A stretch of DNA of 64,000 bases from Serratia sarumanii (GCF_029962605.1 NZ_CP124750.1:2232001-2296000), one strand, 5' to 3'. Counted from the first letter of the stretch, positions 1-9,533 are shown. Program-made: numbers and translations. The notes: generated by a model not told the origin, from the sequence alone.

Positions 1-102
1 CCACAATATACATTATATACATTTGTGTTTTTAATGTGAGTTACCCAAAATAGTCTAAGCTCTGGGAGGTAATGTTAGCATGCTAATTATAAGGAGGGGG
101 AA
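1..102 (+). promoter_or_regulatory. slyA/rovA upstream region with SlyA-box palindrome
   Basis: AT-rich region upstream of the MarR-family gene. A perfect 12-bp palindrome, TTAGCATGCTAA, lies at 75-86. It differs at one position from the published SlyA consensus TTAGCAAGCTAA, so it is a strong candidate autoregulatory operator. A purine-rich ribosome-binding site (AAGGAGGGGG, 91-100) lies just before the GTG start at 103. The palindrome ends 16 bases before the start codon, so binding there would be expected to block the promoter or early elongation. The site is seen directly; its function is inferred from the family. Confidence 0.75.
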
Positions 103-534
103 GTGGAGTCAACATTAGGTTCAGATTTAGCACGATTAGTTCGTGTGTGGCGCGCGCTCATCGATCATCGGCTCAAGCCGTTGGAGCTGACCCAAACGCA
201 TTGGGTCACGTTGCACAATATCAATCGCTTGCCGCCGGAGCAGTCGCAAATCCAGCTGGCCAAGGCGATCGGTATCGAGCAACCGTCACTGGTCCGTACG
301 CTGGACCAACTGGAGGAGAAAGGGCTGATCACGCGTCACACCTGTGCCAACGATCGCCGCGCGAAGCGCATCAAGCTGACCGAAGCGGCCGATCCGATCA
401 TCAGGGAAGTGGACAGTGTGATCACGTCTACGCGCAGTGAGATTTTAAGCGGCATTACCGCCGACGAAGTGCATCTGTTGGTAGGGCTGATTGGCAAGTT
501 AGAACAAAATATCACCGAACTGCAGAACAAATAA
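103..534 (+). CDS. slyA: MarR-family transcriptional regulator SlyA/RovA
   Basis: A 143-residue winged-helix dimeric regulator of the MarR family. The first 90 residues are almost identical to Yersinia RovA and E. coli SlyA: the dimerisation helix, a recognition helix around residues 59-71 ([13 protein letters not shown]) and a basic wing around 80-92 ([14 protein letters not shown]). SlyA/RovA counter-silences H-NS-repressed genes and controls virulence and envelope functions. The GTG start at 103 is supported by a very strong ribosome-binding site 2 bases upstream of it and by family N-termini ([12 protein letters not shown]). It is convergent with slyB, as in E. coli. A SlyA-like palindrome upstream suggests autoregulation. 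RovA is the Yersinia/Serratia name. Confidence 0.97.
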   Translation: MESTLGSDLARLVRVWRALIDHRLKPLELTQTHWVTLHNINRLPPEQSQIQLAKAIGIEQPSLVRTLDQLEEKGLITRHTCANDRRAKRIKLTEAADPIIREVDSVITSTRSEILSGITADEVHLLVGLIGKLEQNITELQNK

Positions 535-580
535 TAATATTCTTATTTTCTACGATTACAGTTTCACAGCATCAGAAATA

Positions 581-606
581 AAACCGGAGGCGATTGCCTC
601 CGGTTT
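581..606 (-). terminator. Rho-independent terminator of slyB
   Basis: A perfect stem of AAACCGGAGG paired with CCTCCGGTTT around a 6-base loop. On the minus strand it is followed by a T-rich run (TTTTATTT), so it fits as the slyB terminator. Facing slyA, it could also stop read-through from that side. Confidence 0.85.
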
Positions 607-626
607 GCCGCTTGTCGCCGGCTGGC

Positions 627-1091
627 TTACAGCGGGGAAACGGTGATGGTGTCGCCCATGCGCGCCATGCGCACGCGCTGGCCAGGGCTGAACTTGGTGT
701 CGCCCGCTTTCTGCACCACCACGATGTTCTCTTTCTGGTCGGTTTTGATCTCCAGCTCGTAGCCGGAGGTACGGCCGGCCACTTCACCGATGCTGTTACC
801 TGCCGCGCCGCCGGCGATAGCGCCCGCCGCGGTAGCCAGCGTACGACCGGTGCCGCCGCCAACGGTGTTGCCCAACAGCCCGCCAATCACCGCGCCGCCG
901 ATCATCCCCATGGCGTTGGAGCCTTCGCCGCCCTGAATTTTAACCGGACGCACGGAAACCAGCGTCCCGTAGGTGACGGTCTGCACCTGCTTGGCCTGTG
1001 AGGACGAGTAGACATCACCGGACATGGATTCATTGGCACAGCCGGCCAGCGTAACGGCGGCGACGGCAACGACGAGAAGACGCTTGATCAT
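627..1091 (-). CDS. slyB: Outer membrane lipoprotein SlyB (glycine-zipper)
   Basis: A 154-residue outer-membrane lipoprotein. The signal peptide ends in the lipobox TLAGC, with the lipidated Cys at residue 18. A glycine-rich zipper covers about residues 55-110, followed by a conserved C-terminal domain ending in RFxPGQRV-like and TVSPL motifs. SlyB forms oligomers that stabilise outer-membrane proteins during LPS stress and belongs to the PhoP regulon in E. coli and Salmonella. The start at 1091 (MIKRLLVV) was preferred to the longer frame because AGGAG lies just upstream and it matches the 155-residue E. coli protein. A PhoP-box-like direct repeat lies upstream. Convergent with slyA. Confidence 0.95.
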   Translation of the reverse strand: MIKRLLVVAVAAVTLAGCANESMSGDVYSSSQAKQVQTVTYGTLVSVRPVKIQGGEGSNAMGMIGGAVIGGLLGNTVGGGTGRTLATAAGAIAGGAAGNSIGEVAGRTSGYELEIKTDQKENIVVVQKAGDTKFSPGQRVRMARMGDTITVSPL

Positions 1092-1229
1092 ACAAAACTC
1101 CTGATGGTAGTAGTCCATAACCTGGCAATGCTATCCAGGCAAGATTCAGTGAAAACGATAGACAAAGTATGGCTGAAAGTTGACACACCGCCATGCTTCA
1201 TCGCTGCATGCAGCTTAACTTTTCTCTGT

Positions 1230-1246
1230 TCAACCAATAATAAACC
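1230..1246 (-). promoter_or_regulatory. Candidate PhoP box upstream of slyB
   Basis: On the minus strand the sequence reads GGTTTA-TTATT-GGTTGA: two hexamers separated by 5 bases, matching the PhoP consensus (T/G)GTTTA-N5-(T/G)GTTTA with one change. A weak -10-like element lies about 11 bases further downstream, leaving a leader of about 110 bases to slyB. slyB is an established PhoP target in E. coli, which supports the assignment. Confidence 0.7.
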
Positions 1247-1450
1247 GCGGTTTACCTTTATGACAGCCTTGGTGACATTCCGTCGCCTGTTATGGCACGG
1301 TTTAACACATAACCCGTGCCACAGCGGCGTCGGGGGGCATCTGGCTCACGAACCGTAAAAAAAGCATCATAATTCATGGCGTTAATCCGGCAATTCTGGT
1401 TTATTTGTCAGGATGAATTTTGCTTACCGCGCGGGTTAGAGGATGTTGCT

Positions 1451-2572
1451 ATGAAGTCAGGCCGCTATATAGGCGTCATGTCCGGCACCAGTCTGGACGG
1501 AATCGATGTGGTATTGGCCGCGATCGACGATCGCATGGTGGCGCAGCAGGCCAGCTATAGCCATCCGATGCCGATGGCGTTGAAAAAAGAGATCCTGGGC
1601 ATGTGCCAGGGGCAGCAAACCACGCTGGCCGCCGTCGGCCGGCTGGACGCGCGACTGGGCACGTTGTTCGGCGAGGCGGTGCTCGGCCTGCTGAAGCAAA
1701 CCGGCATCGACGCGGAGCAGATCACCGCCATCGGGTGCCACGGCCAGACGGTGTGGCACGAACCGGAGGGTGACGCGCGTTTCTCGATGCAGCTCGGTGA
1801 TAACAACCGCATCGCCGCGCTGACCGATATCACCACCGTCGGCGATTTCCGCCGGCGCGACATGGCCTACGGCGGGCAGGGCGCGCCGCTGGTGCCGGCG
1901 TTCCATCAGGCGCTGCTGGGGCATCCCGTCGAGCGGCGCATGGTGCTGAACGTCGGCGGCATCGCCAACCTTTCTCTGCTGTTGCCCGGTACGCCGGTGC
2001 GCGGTTTCGATACCGGGCCGGGCAACATGCTGATGGACGCCTGGGTATGGCGCCACCGCGCGCAGCCTTACGATCAGGACGGCGGCTGGGCGATGCAGGG
2101 GCGAGTCTGCTTGCCGCTGTTGCAGCAGATGCTGGCGGATCCGTACTTCGCGCTGCCGGCGCCGAAAAGCACCGGCCGCGAGTATTTCAATATCGCCTGG
2201 CTGGAGCGGCAGCTGGCCGGATTGCCGGCGATTGCGCCGGTCGACGTGCAGGCCACGCTCACGGAGCTGACCGCGGTCAGCATCAGCGAGCAGGTATTGC
2301 TGGCCGGCGGGTGCGAGCGCCTGTTGGTCTGCGGCGGCGGGGCGCGCAACACGCTGCTGATGGCGCGCCTGTCGGCGCTGCTGCCGGGCACGGAGGTCGG
2401 GCTGACCGACGATTTTGGCGTCAGCGGCGACGACATGGAGGCGCTGGCCTTTGCCTGGCTGGCCTTCCGCACGCTGTCCGGCCAGGCCGGCAATCTGCCT
2501 TCGGTGACCGGCGCCAGCCGTGAAACGGTGTTGGGTGGGATTTATCCGGTTTTGCCATTGGGGGCCCGTTAG
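1451..2572 (+). CDS. anmK: Anhydro-N-acetylmuramic acid kinase AnmK
   Basis: A 373-residue cytoplasmic sugar kinase. AnmK cleaves the 1,6-anhydro ring of anhydro-MurNAc and phosphorylates it to MurNAc-6-phosphate, returning recycled murein to amino-sugar metabolism. The N-terminal phosphate loop ([12 protein letters not shown], residues 8-19) and the catalytic [14 protein letters not shown] block (about residues 183-196) are intact, as are the C-terminal ATP-binding motifs (VCGGGARN). The start was moved to ATG 1451, giving the family N-terminus MKSGRYIG, with AGAGG 9 bases upstream. Same orientation as mliC and pdxH downstream, the E. coli order. It shares the cell-wall recycling theme with ampR-ampC and the glycosidases near 53-56 kb. 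Confidence 0.96.
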   Translation: MKSGRYIGVMSGTSLDGIDVVLAAIDDRMVAQQASYSHPMPMALKKEILGMCQGQQTTLAAVGRLDARLGTLFGEAVLGLLKQTGIDAEQITAIGCHGQTVWHEPEGDARFSMQLGDNNRIAALTDITTVGDFRRRDMAYGGQGAPLVPAFHQALLGHPVERRMVLNVGGIANLSLLLPGTPVRGFDTGPGNMLMDAWVWRHRAQPYDQDGGWAMQGRVCLPLLQQMLADPYFALPAPKSTGREYFNIAWLERQLAGLPAIAPVDVQATLTELTAVSISEQVLLAGGCERLLVCGGGARNTLLMARLSALLPGTEVGLTDDFGVSGDDMEALAFAWLAFRTLSGQAGNLPSVTGASRETVLGGIYPVLPLGAR

Positions 2573-2617
2573 CTCTGTTAGGATAGCCTGTGAAGGATTT
2601 TTCTAAGGAGCAACAGC

Positions 2618-2920
2618 ATGAAAAAAGTCATTTTCGTCGCCGGCGCGCTGGCGCTGTCCGGCTGCAGCTACATCCTGCCGCAAAGCAGCCAGACGATGCA
2701 CTACCAGTGCGGCACCACGCCGCTGACGGTGGCGCTTGACGGCAAGGCGAGCGAAGTCAGCCTGCTGATGGACGGCGAACAGCTGCATCTCAAGCAGGTG
2801 CTGGCGCTGACCGGCGCCAAATACAGCGACGGCAAATACACTTTTTGGTCGAAAGACCGTAACGCCTATCTTGAGCGCAACGGCAAGGTAGTCATGAGCG
2901 ACTGCGTGTTGACGGAGTGA
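2618..2920 (+). CDS. mliC: Membrane-bound lysozyme inhibitor MliC
   Basis: A 100-residue lipoprotein with a short signal peptide and lipobox (ALSGC, Cys at residue 16), followed by the MliC/YdhA beta-barrel domain. YQCG near residue 29, a SGxxY-like segment ([16 protein letters not shown]) and the C-terminal Cys pair of the family are visible. MliC inhibits host c-type lysozymes at the cell surface. It has a strong ribosome-binding site (AAGGAGCAACAGC then ATG). It lies between anmK and pdxH as in E. coli and may be co-transcribed with them; the spacing to anmK is 45 bases. Confidence 0.92.
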   Translation: MKKVIFVAGALALSGCSYILPQSSQTMHYQCGTTPLTVALDGKASEVSLLMDGEQLHLKQVLALTGAKYSDGKYTFWSKDRNAYLERNGKVVMSDCVLTE

Positions 2921-3009
2921 AGGTCGACGGCGGCGTCGGAGCGATTGAGTTCCTGACGCCGCAGGCGCAGAATGTAACGACGGATTTTTTCAGTTGGTCG
3001 ATAACCCAG

Positions 3010-3663
3010 ATGATTGAAAAGAGTGAGTTTGATGTTGCGGACCTGCGCCGTGAATACACCCGAGGCGGCCTGCGCCGCAACGATCTGACCGCCAACCCGC
3101 TCGAACTGTTCGAGCGTTGGTTGAAACAGGCCTGCGACGCGCGCCTGGCCGATCCCACCGCCATGTGCGTCGCGACCGTCGACGAACACGGCCAGCCTTA
3201 TCAACGCATCGTGCTGCTGAAGCATTTCGATGAGCAGGGGCTGGTGTTCTACACCAACCTCGGCAGCCGCAAGGCGCAGCAGCTGGCGCACAACCCGCAT
3301 ATCAGCCTGCTGTTCCCCTGGCACATGCTCGATCGCCAGGTGATTTTCCTCGGCCAGGCGGAGCGCCTGTCGACCCTCGAAGTGCTGAAGTATTTCAACA
3401 GTCGGCCGAAAGACAGCCAGATCGGCGCCTGGGTGTCGCAGCAGTCGTCGCGCATTTCCGCGCGCGGCGTGCTGGAAAGCAAATTCCTTGAGCTGAAGCA
3501 GAAGTTCCAGCAGGGCGAGGTGCCGTTGCCGAGTTTCTGGGGCGGATTCCGCGTGAAATTTGACTCCGTCGAGTTCTGGCAGGGCGGCGCCCATCGCCTG
3601 CATGACCGTTTCCTGTATCAGCGGGACGGGAATGACTGGAAAATTGACCGACTGGCACCCTGA
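3010..3663 (+). CDS. pdxH: Pyridoxamine/pyridoxine 5'-phosphate oxidase
   Basis: A 217-residue FMN-dependent oxidase that converts PNP or PMP to pyridoxal 5'-phosphate, the last step of vitamin B6 synthesis and salvage. It is nearly colinear with E. coli PdxH (218 residues). Characteristic blocks are [11 protein letters not shown] near the N-terminus, the FMN-binding RIVLLK and [10 protein letters not shown] segments, and the C-terminal LHDRFLYQR and IDRLAP. ATG 3010 fits the family N-terminus; the frame remains open upstream into mliC, but that extension has no homology. It works with pdxY, 5 kb downstream, in PLP homeostasis. Confidence 0.96.
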   Translation: MIEKSEFDVADLRREYTRGGLRRNDLTANPLELFERWLKQACDARLADPTAMCVATVDEHGQPYQRIVLLKHFDEQGLVFYTNLGSRKAQQLAHNPHISLLFPWHMLDRQVIFLGQAERLSTLEVLKYFNSRPKDSQIGAWVSQQSSRISARGVLESKFLELKQKFQQGEVPLPSFWGGFRVKFDSVEFWQGGAHRLHDRFLYQRDGNDWKIDRLAP

Positions 3664-3801
3664 AGACGGAAAATCCCCTCTAAGCGCTGGTGCTGACGCC
3701 GCCGGCGCTTTATTCTATGCGCTACCCTGAATTTTTATTTCGCCACTGGGCGAAAGGCCGTGTACCGGCAAAGGTGCATTCGTTTATACATGGAGTCATT
3801 G

Positions 3802-5076
3802 ATGGCAAGCAGCAACTTGATTAAACAACTGCAAGAGCGGGGCCTCGTTGCCCAGGTTACGGATGAGGAAGCGTTAGCGGAGCGACTGGCGCAAGGGCCA
3901 ATTGCACTGTATTGCGGTTTCGATCCGACCGCTGACAGCTTGCATTTGGGCCATCTGGTTCCTCTGTTGTGCCTGAAGCGCTTCCAGCTGGCCGGCCACA
4001 AGCCGGTAGCATTGGTGGGCGGCGCCACCGGCCTCATCGGCGATCCGAGCTTCAAAGCGGCGGAACGCAAGCTGAACACCACCGATACGGTGAACGAGTG
4101 GGTCGAGAAGATCCGCAAGCAGGTTTCCCCGTTCCTCGATTTCGACTGCGGTAGCAACAGCGCTATCGCGGCCAACAACTACGACTGGTTCGGCGGCATG
4201 AACGTGCTGACCTTCCTGCGTGACATCGGCAAGCACTTCTCCGTCAACCAGATGATCAACAAGGAAGCGGTCAAGCAGCGCCTGAATCGCGACGACTCCG
4301 GCATCTCCTTCACCGAGTTCTCTTATAACCTGCTGCAGGGCTACGATTTCTCCGAGCTGTATAACCGCCACCAGGTGGAGCTGCAGATCGGCGGTTCCGA
4401 TCAGTGGGGCAACATCACCTCAGGCATCGATCTGACGCGTCGTCAGCACCAGAAGCAGGTGTTCGGCCTGACCGTGCCGTTGATCACCAAAGCAGACGGC
4501 ACCAAGTTCGGTAAAACCGAAGGCGGCGCGGTCTGGCTGGCGCCGGAAAAAACCAGCCCGTACAAGTTCTACCAGTTCTGGATCAACACCGCCGACGCCG
4601 ACGTTTACCGTTTCCTGAAGTTCTTCACCTTCATGAGCCTGGAAGACATCAACGCGCTGGAGGAAGAAGATAAGAACAGCGGCAAGGCGCCGCGCGCCCA
4701 GTACGTGCTGGCGGAAGAAGTGACCGGCATGGTGCACGGTGCGGAAGGCCTGGCGGCCGCCAAGCGCATCACTCAGAGCCTGTTCTCCGGCGCGCTGCAC
4801 GACATGACCGAAGCGGACTTCGCCCAGCTGGCGCAGGACGGCATGCCGACCATTAAACTGGAGCGCGACGCCGACCTGCAGCAGGCGCTGGTGAATGCCG
4901 AACTGGTGCCGTCACGCGGCCAGGCGCGCACCATGATCGGCTCCAACGCGGTGACCATCAACGGCGAGAAACAATCGGATGCCGAATACCGCTTCAGCGA
5001 TGCGGACCGTCTGTTCGGCCGCTACACGCTGCTGCGCCGCGGCAAGAAACACTACTGCCTGGTGGATTGGCAGTAA
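3802..5076 (+). CDS. tyrS: Tyrosyl-tRNA synthetase
   Basis: A 424-residue class Ic aminoacyl-tRNA synthetase charging tRNA-Tyr, the same length as E. coli TyrS and highly similar throughout. The HIGH-type motif is HLGH (residues 48-51) and the KMSKS-type loop is KFGKT near residue 235. A C-terminal S4-like RNA-binding domain covers about residues 355-424. The start at 3802 ([10 protein letters not shown]) matches the family; an upstream in-frame ATG at 3760 would add 14 unrelated residues. It is followed by a strong terminator. In E. coli pdxY follows directly; here a 3.1-kb S-layer-like gene intervenes. Confidence 0.98.
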   Translation: MASSNLIKQLQERGLVAQVTDEEALAERLAQGPIALYCGFDPTADSLHLGHLVPLLCLKRFQLAGHKPVALVGGATGLIGDPSFKAAERKLNTTDTVNEWVEKIRKQVSPFLDFDCGSNSAIAANNYDWFGGMNVLTFLRDIGKHFSVNQMINKEAVKQRLNRDDSGISFTEFSYNLLQGYDFSELYNRHQVELQIGGSDQWGNITSGIDLTRRQHQKQVFGLTVPLITKADGTKFGKTEGGAVWLAPEKTSPYKFYQFWINTADADVYRFLKFFTFMSLEDINALEEEDKNSGKAPRAQYVLAEEVTGMVHGAEGLAAAKRITQSLFSGALHDMTEADFAQLAQDGMPTIKLERDADLQQALVNAELVPSRGQARTMIGSNAVTINGEKQSDAEYRFSDADRLFGRYTLLRRGKKHYCLVDWQ

Positions 5077-5101
5077 GCGTCAGTCAGCCTATATGACGTG
5101 A

Positions 5102-5130
5102 AAAGCCCGGGGAGATCCCCGGGCTTTTTT
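5102..5130 (+). terminator. Rho-independent terminator of tyrS
   Basis: An 11-bp perfect stem (AAAGCCCGGGG with CCCCGGGCTTT) around an AGAT loop, followed by a T run. It lies 26 bases after the tyrS stop and can also terminate the convergent S-layer-like gene, because the minus strand carries the complementary A/T flanks. Confidence 0.92.
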
Positions 5131-5152
5131 TATCACTTGGCGCGGATGAAGA

Positions 5153-8100
5153 TTAGGCAAACGCCTCCGGCAGCGAGTTTTCGGCCGCAACACCGTTCAC
5201 GGTAATGGCTGGCGAGTGGTAGTGCAGAGAGACGGCAGCCAAATAGGGATCCTGATTGCCGATCGAGAACACCACATCATCGGCGTCAAACGTTTGGTTA
5301 TGATTGTTATCCACGATGACATAGAGCGATTTGTCCAACTTTAGCAATCCGACTTCCGCCAGGTTGTTGGCGCTGGCGCCGTTGGTCATCTTCGCCAGAA
5401 CCTGCGAGAACAGCGCTTGGGCATTGTCCGTCGCATTCAGGCCACTGAACGCATTTTGTAATTCAGCTTGGGTAGTGGCGCTGCCGTACAAGGTTGCGGT
5501 CTTGTCTCCTGTCTTGGAGAAAACCCATGGGTTATCGGTTTCTCCCACGGAGATGACGCTGTTGGCATAGCCGGTATTGAGCGTGACCATATTGTCTATT
5601 TTGCTATCGGTAAAATGTAACGCACCGGCGCTATCCAGCGTCGTGTTGCCCTTAACGTCGGCTTTATAGACGGTCAATCCGGTGCGGTCGACCGTTAACT
5701 GGTCGCCGGCAAGTTCGGCAATGACATGGGCGAAATCGTCTTTATTGGCCAGCGTGTTTAGCGTGTTGTAGAAAGCGCCGCCGCCGGTGCCGCCTTTTTC
5801 TGCGACGAGGTACAGCTTCATGTCGGAGTAATAACGGCGTTCATCGGTAAATTCGCTGCCTATGATGGTCTTCAGGTTATCGCTAAAATCTGCGGCGACG
5901 GTCAGATTAAGCACCAGCGGTTTATCGCCTGTGTACATATAGCCGCTCAGCATCAACGTGCTAATCGAGTTGTCCCCGCCGCTCAGGGTCAACGTGCGAT
6001 TTTGCACAATGTCGAGGTTGCTGCCCATACGGATTTCGAGCGTTTCTTTATGGTTCGATGTAAAGCTGAAAGTACCCATATTGAGATTGGTTACCGTATG
6101 GCTAGCCGCATCGGTAAAGAACAATTTAAAGCTGTCGTCGCTTTGCGCCGTATCGCTGATATGGATACGACTTTTCGCGGTCAAGTCGCCGCCGAGGGTA
6201 AATTGCCCGCTGCTGACGTTGAGCAGCGTTAAATCTCCGGAGTAGGCCGTAATTACCCCCCCAGCCGATCCCGTAGTGTTTTGCGAAGCATTGGGCTGCG
6301 CCATTTCGCCTTGTTTTAGCGAGTTGATGTTGCCGTAAATCGGATGGGAGACGGTCGCTTCTTGCGTGAACAACCCAAAGTCAAAGACCTTGTTGCCTTC
6401 AGTGGCGACCCGCTGCCCGTTAAGATAAATCTCTCCGGTACCGCGATAATGGGTCAAATCTACATAGTTGAAGTACAGGAACTGATTAACGTTATTTGTG
6501 ATTTCAGCATCATAGCCACCGCCGGCGCTGGCCGTCAGGTGGACGACCTTGGTGAAAAAATTGGCTGAGACACTGTAGTAAGATGTCTCGGGATCGCTAT
6601 TAAGCGCCGTCGCTTTGAAATCACTGCTGACCCTATTGCCGCTGTCGGCTGTGGCATTGCCTTGCCAGACAAGCTGATGTTTCCCGGCGGCCAGATTGAT
6701 TTGCGCGGCTGCCGTCGTCATATCGAGCCGGTCGGCGACGACGGTGCTGTTCTTAACGTTGGTAAAGTTAATCCCTTCGGGGGCGTTCAGCAGATTGCCC
6801 TCGCTAAGAATGAGAGTGATATTCAGGTTTCTCAGCGACTGTAGCATTGCGTCATTGGTGGCAAAATCGCCCTGCAGCGTGACTTTTTGCAACGATTTGG
6901 CAAAGCTGAGATCGACCGCGGAGCCGACCTCCGCGTTAAGAGTGATCTCGCGCAGTTGGCTGATTTCCGCATGACTTAACGTATGTTGCTTACCGGTATT
7001 CAGGCTGCCGTTGAGGGCGCCGTCGGCATTCGACATCGTGACGTTGCCACGGATCTGATACCCCAGCTCGCTGCCAATTTTGTATTCGAGATTGACGAGT
7101 TGCTCGTGACTGGGGCTGACTCCGCCCTCCAGCGGCGCTTCCCCGTTGCGGAACGCATGCAAAATATTCAGCGTCGCCTGCAGCGGATTATTGCCGGCTT
7201 TGAGCAGAATTGCCTGTTTTTGCAGTTCGCTCAGCGCCGGGCCGTAATACAGTTCGTGATAAACCCTGGCGAAGTCTGCGGCATCTTTGAAGGGGGAGGA
7301 TTTAGCCAGAATGGTCAGCAGATCAAGCTCGGAATTTCCCGCGGCGAGGAATTTGCTGTAACTGTCCAACCCGGTTGATTCCAGCGTGGCCTTTTTCCCG
7401 AGTTGCAGAAAGAGCAGCGCTACGCTTTCCTGATAGTGGGTCGCAGCCATCTCACCCGCAGCGTAGACATGGGTAGCATTAAGAAAAGCCTGTTTGGCTG
7501 CGCCATGGGCAGTGTCGTTACGAATATCGGCGATCAGACGCATGATGACGTCGCCGCGCGTTTCGGTATGATTATTCAACCCGGTGACGTAATTGGCGAG
7601 CTCGCTTGCGCCTGCATCAACGCCGAACGTATTTTTATAGACGGTTTTGACGAAGTCTTCATTACTTAACGTGGTCAACGCGCTGCGCGTCTCGACGAAA
7701 CGGCCGGCGATATAGCTGGCGTCGGCTTTTCCCGTCGCCAGAACCTGGCTCCAATAATTGACGCCTTCCGCCACCGCAAGGCTGCCTACGATGTAAAACA
7801 GAGCTTGAATATCGGCTGCCGCTTCGGCGTTGGCGGGATAGGGGGACAAAGCGGGGTGTAAGGTTGTATCAATAATATCAAACAGATGCTGTTGCTGTGC
7901 GACCGGTGCCGCAGCGTCACCCATATAGCTTTTCACGCCGGCGATGAGATCCTTGGTAATCAGCCCCAGCGTTTTTCCTGCATTGGCTTGCGCGACCAGC
8001 GTGGCCAGCACTGCGGGCGCTGGATCCGCGCCTGTCGTATTTTTATAGATGTATTGAATTTTTTGCGATGTTGTCAGGCCATCGTAGCGATGATGTCCAT

Positions 8101-8257
8101 CCTGAGACTGGATGAATTTTTCTGCCAGTTGATCTCTGCTGTACTGCCCCGATTCCAGCTGGCGGGCAAAGAAGTTCAAGGCGGCGCTATCGGCTTTTTT
8201 ACCGAGCGTGGCGTAAAAAAGGATGGCCACATCCTGTTGTGACGACAATAAACTCAT
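5153..8257 (-). CDS. S-layer-like protein with DUF4214 repeats (SlaA/RsaA type)
   Basis: A 1034-residue protein with no N-terminal signal peptide. The first 390 residues hold repeated DUF4214-type helical units with the pattern xxLFYxxLGKxA...YWxxxLxxG (about residues 8-100, 147-245 and 275-380). These resemble the N-terminus of Caulobacter RsaA and Serratia SlaA. The remainder is Ser/Thr/Asn/Gly-rich, probably beta-helical, with very few Cys. Near the C-terminus a DNNHNQTFDADD stretch looks like an EF-hand-type calcium loop. In S. marcescens SlaA is exported by the Lip type I system using an uncleaved C-terminal signal, which fits the missing signal peptide. Start ATG with AGGGG upstream. 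It interrupts the tyrS-pdxY pair found in E. coli. Exact orthology to slaA is likely but not proven here. Confidence 0.85.
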   Translation of the reverse strand: MSLLSSQQDVAILFYATLGKKADSAALNFFARQLESGQYSRDQLAEKFIQSQDGHHRYDGLTTSQKIQYIYKNTTGADPAPAVLATLVAQANAGKTLGLITKDLIAGVKSYMGDAAAPVAQQQHLFDIIDTTLHPALSPYPANAEAAADIQALFYIVGSLAVAEGVNYWSQVLATGKADASYIAGRFVETRSALTTLSNEDFVKTVYKNTFGVDAGASELANYVTGLNNHTETRGDVIMRLIADIRNDTAHGAAKQAFLNATHVYAAGEMAATHYQESVALLFLQLGKKATLESTGLDSYSKFLAAGNSELDLLTILAKSSPFKDAADFARVYHELYYGPALSELQKQAILLKAGNNPLQATLNILHAFRNGEAPLEGGVSPSHEQLVNLEYKIGSELGYQIRGNVTMSNADGALNGSLNTGKQHTLSHAEISQLREITLNAEVGSAVDLSFAKSLQKVTLQGDFATNDAMLQSLRNLNITLILSEGNLLNAPEGINFTNVKNSTVVADRLDMTTAAAQINLAAGKHQLVWQGNATADSGNRVSSDFKATALNSDPETSYYSVSANFFTKVVHLTASAGGGYDAEITNNVNQFLYFNYVDLTHYRGTGEIYLNGQRVATEGNKVFDFGLFTQEATVSHPIYGNINSLKQGEMAQPNASQNTTGSAGGVITAYSGDLTLLNVSSGQFTLGGDLTAKSRIHISDTAQSDDSFKLFFTDAASHTVTNLNMGTFSFTSNHKETLEIRMGSNLDIVQNRTLTLSGGDNSISTLMLSGYMYTGDKPLVLNLTVAADFSDNLKTIIGSEFTDERRYYSDMKLYLVAEKGGTGGGAFYNTLNTLANKDDFAHVIAELAGDQLTVDRTGLTVYKADVKGNTTLDSAGALHFTDSKIDNMVTLNTGYANSVISVGETDNPWVFSKTGDKTATLYGSATTQAELQNAFSGLNATDNAQALFSQVLAKMTNGASANNLAEVGLLKLDKSLYVIVDNNHNQTFDADDVVFSIGNQDPYLAAVSLHYHSPAITVNGVAAENSLPEAFA

Positions 8258-8664
8258 GTTAACCCCTGTGTTGACATAGAAATAAGCATCAACAAGTACA
8301 GTTCAAAACCAGGTTATTGCAATGCGGCGAAATATGAGGAAATTCTGTTTCTGCCGAAAATGCGGTTGTCCTCTGTGTAAAAGCACTGCGGCGAAAGGCT
8401 CGATACTGGGGCAACCCTTTAGTGGCAGTCCACTATCGTAAATATCTTGGCGTGGATCGGGTTTTTCTCTCTGTCGAAGCCATGGCTGCAGGCTCGCGGC
8501 TTTTTTTGGATCGGACTTTTCGCTACAATATGCCGCCGTCGAAAGCATAAAAATCCCTCTCATTTCTTGTTTTTAACAGCGCCGGCATGACGTTTTAGCG
8601 TCGTGCACCCATTATCATTTCGCCGCGGGCTGATGCACACGGCATGGCGAGGTCAGTTGTTCCG
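8258..8664. other. Divergent intergenic region between S-layer-like gene and pdxY, with a doubtful small ORF
   Basis: About 400 bases holding the promoters of two divergent genes. A minus-strand reading frame at 8548-8303 (81 codons, starting MLSTAAYCSEK) has a good Shine-Dalgarno-like GAGAGGGA 5 bases before its ATG. I recognise no domain in it, it is Arg/Pro-rich, and it ends 45 bases before the S-layer-like start. It may be a leader or a chance frame. Confidence 0.35.
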
Positions 8665-9525
8665 ATGAAAAACATTCTTTCTATCCAGTCGCACGTGGTG
8701 TTTGGTCACGCCGGCAACAGTGCGGCTGAATTCCCGATGCGCCGCATGGGTGTCAATGTCTGGCCGCTGAACACGGTGCAGTTCTCCAACCATACGCAAT
8801 ACGGCCAGTGGACCGGCTGCGTCATGCCTGCCAGCCACCTGACCGAGATCGCGCAGGGTATTGCCAATATCGAGCAGCTGCAACGCTGTGATGCGGTGCT
8901 GAGCGGTTATATCGGTTCGCCGGAGCAGGGTGACCATATTCTGGAGATTGTGCGTCAGGTTAAGCAGGCGAACCCGAATGCCTGGTATTTCTGCGATCCG
9001 GTGATGGGGCATCCTGAAAAGGGCTGCATCGTGGCGCCGGGCGTGGCCGAGTTTCACTGCCGCCAGGCGCTGCCGTGCAGCGACATGATGGCGCCGAACC
9101 TGCTGGAGTTGGAGATGCTGAGCCAGATGGCCGTCGCCAACGTGGCCGATGCGGTGCAGGCCGCCCGCGTGCTGATCGCCAAGGGGCCGCGGCTGGTGCT
9201 GGTCAAGCACCTGGCCCGCGCCGGCTATCACGCCGACTGCTTCGAAATGCTGTTGGTGACGGCGGACGAGGCCTGGCACATCAGCCGGCCGCTGGTGGAC
9301 TTCGGCGCGCGTCAACCGGTTGGCGTCGGTGATTTGACCAGCGGTCTGCTGCTGGTGGATCTGCTGAAGGGCGAGGCGCTGGACAAAGCGCTGGAGCACG
9401 TGACCGCCGCCGTGTATGAGGTGATGCTGACCACGCAGGAGATGGGCGAATACGAACTGCAGGTGGTGGCGGCGCAGGATCGGATCGTGCAGCCGCTCAG
9501 CGAATTCAAAGCGGTAAAGCTGTAA
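8665..9525 (+). CDS. pdxY: Pyridoxal kinase PdxY
   Basis: A 286-residue ribokinase-fold enzyme that phosphorylates pyridoxal to PLP in the salvage pathway, colinear with E. coli PdxY (287 residues). The N-terminal substrate region ([19 protein letters not shown]) and the [11 protein letters not shown] segment are present. The catalytic anion-hole motif is GVGDLTSG near residues 219-226. The start is set at ATG 8665 ([11 protein letters not shown]), the family N-terminus; the earlier ATG at 8644 adds 7 unrelated residues. Together with pdxH it gives two PLP-forming enzymes within 6 kb. Convergent with gstA, with a hairpin between. Confidence 0.96.
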   Translation: MKNILSIQSHVVFGHAGNSAAEFPMRRMGVNVWPLNTVQFSNHTQYGQWTGCVMPASHLTEIAQGIANIEQLQRCDAVLSGYIGSPEQGDHILEIVRQVKQANPNAWYFCDPVMGHPEKGCIVAPGVAEFHCRQALPCSDMMAPNLLELEMLSQMAVANVADAVQAARVLIAKGPRLVLVKHLARAGYHADCFEMLLVTADEAWHISRPLVDFGARQPVGVGDLTSGLLLVDLLKGEALDKALEHVTAAVYEVMLTTQEMGEYELQVVAAQDRIVQPLSEFKAVKL

Positions 9526-9533
9526 GTGCATCG

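Noticed and set aside
5..24. A dif-like stretch (AATATACATTAT) near the left end
   Set aside because: It shares only the AT-rich central part with the XerCD dif site and lacks the GCGCACC arm. It lies in the slyA promoter region, far from the expected dif position.
5153..8257. RTX toxin or RTX protease assignment
   Set aside because: No GGxGxDxxx nonapeptide repeats are present. The repeats are DUF4214-type helices and the rest is S-layer-like.
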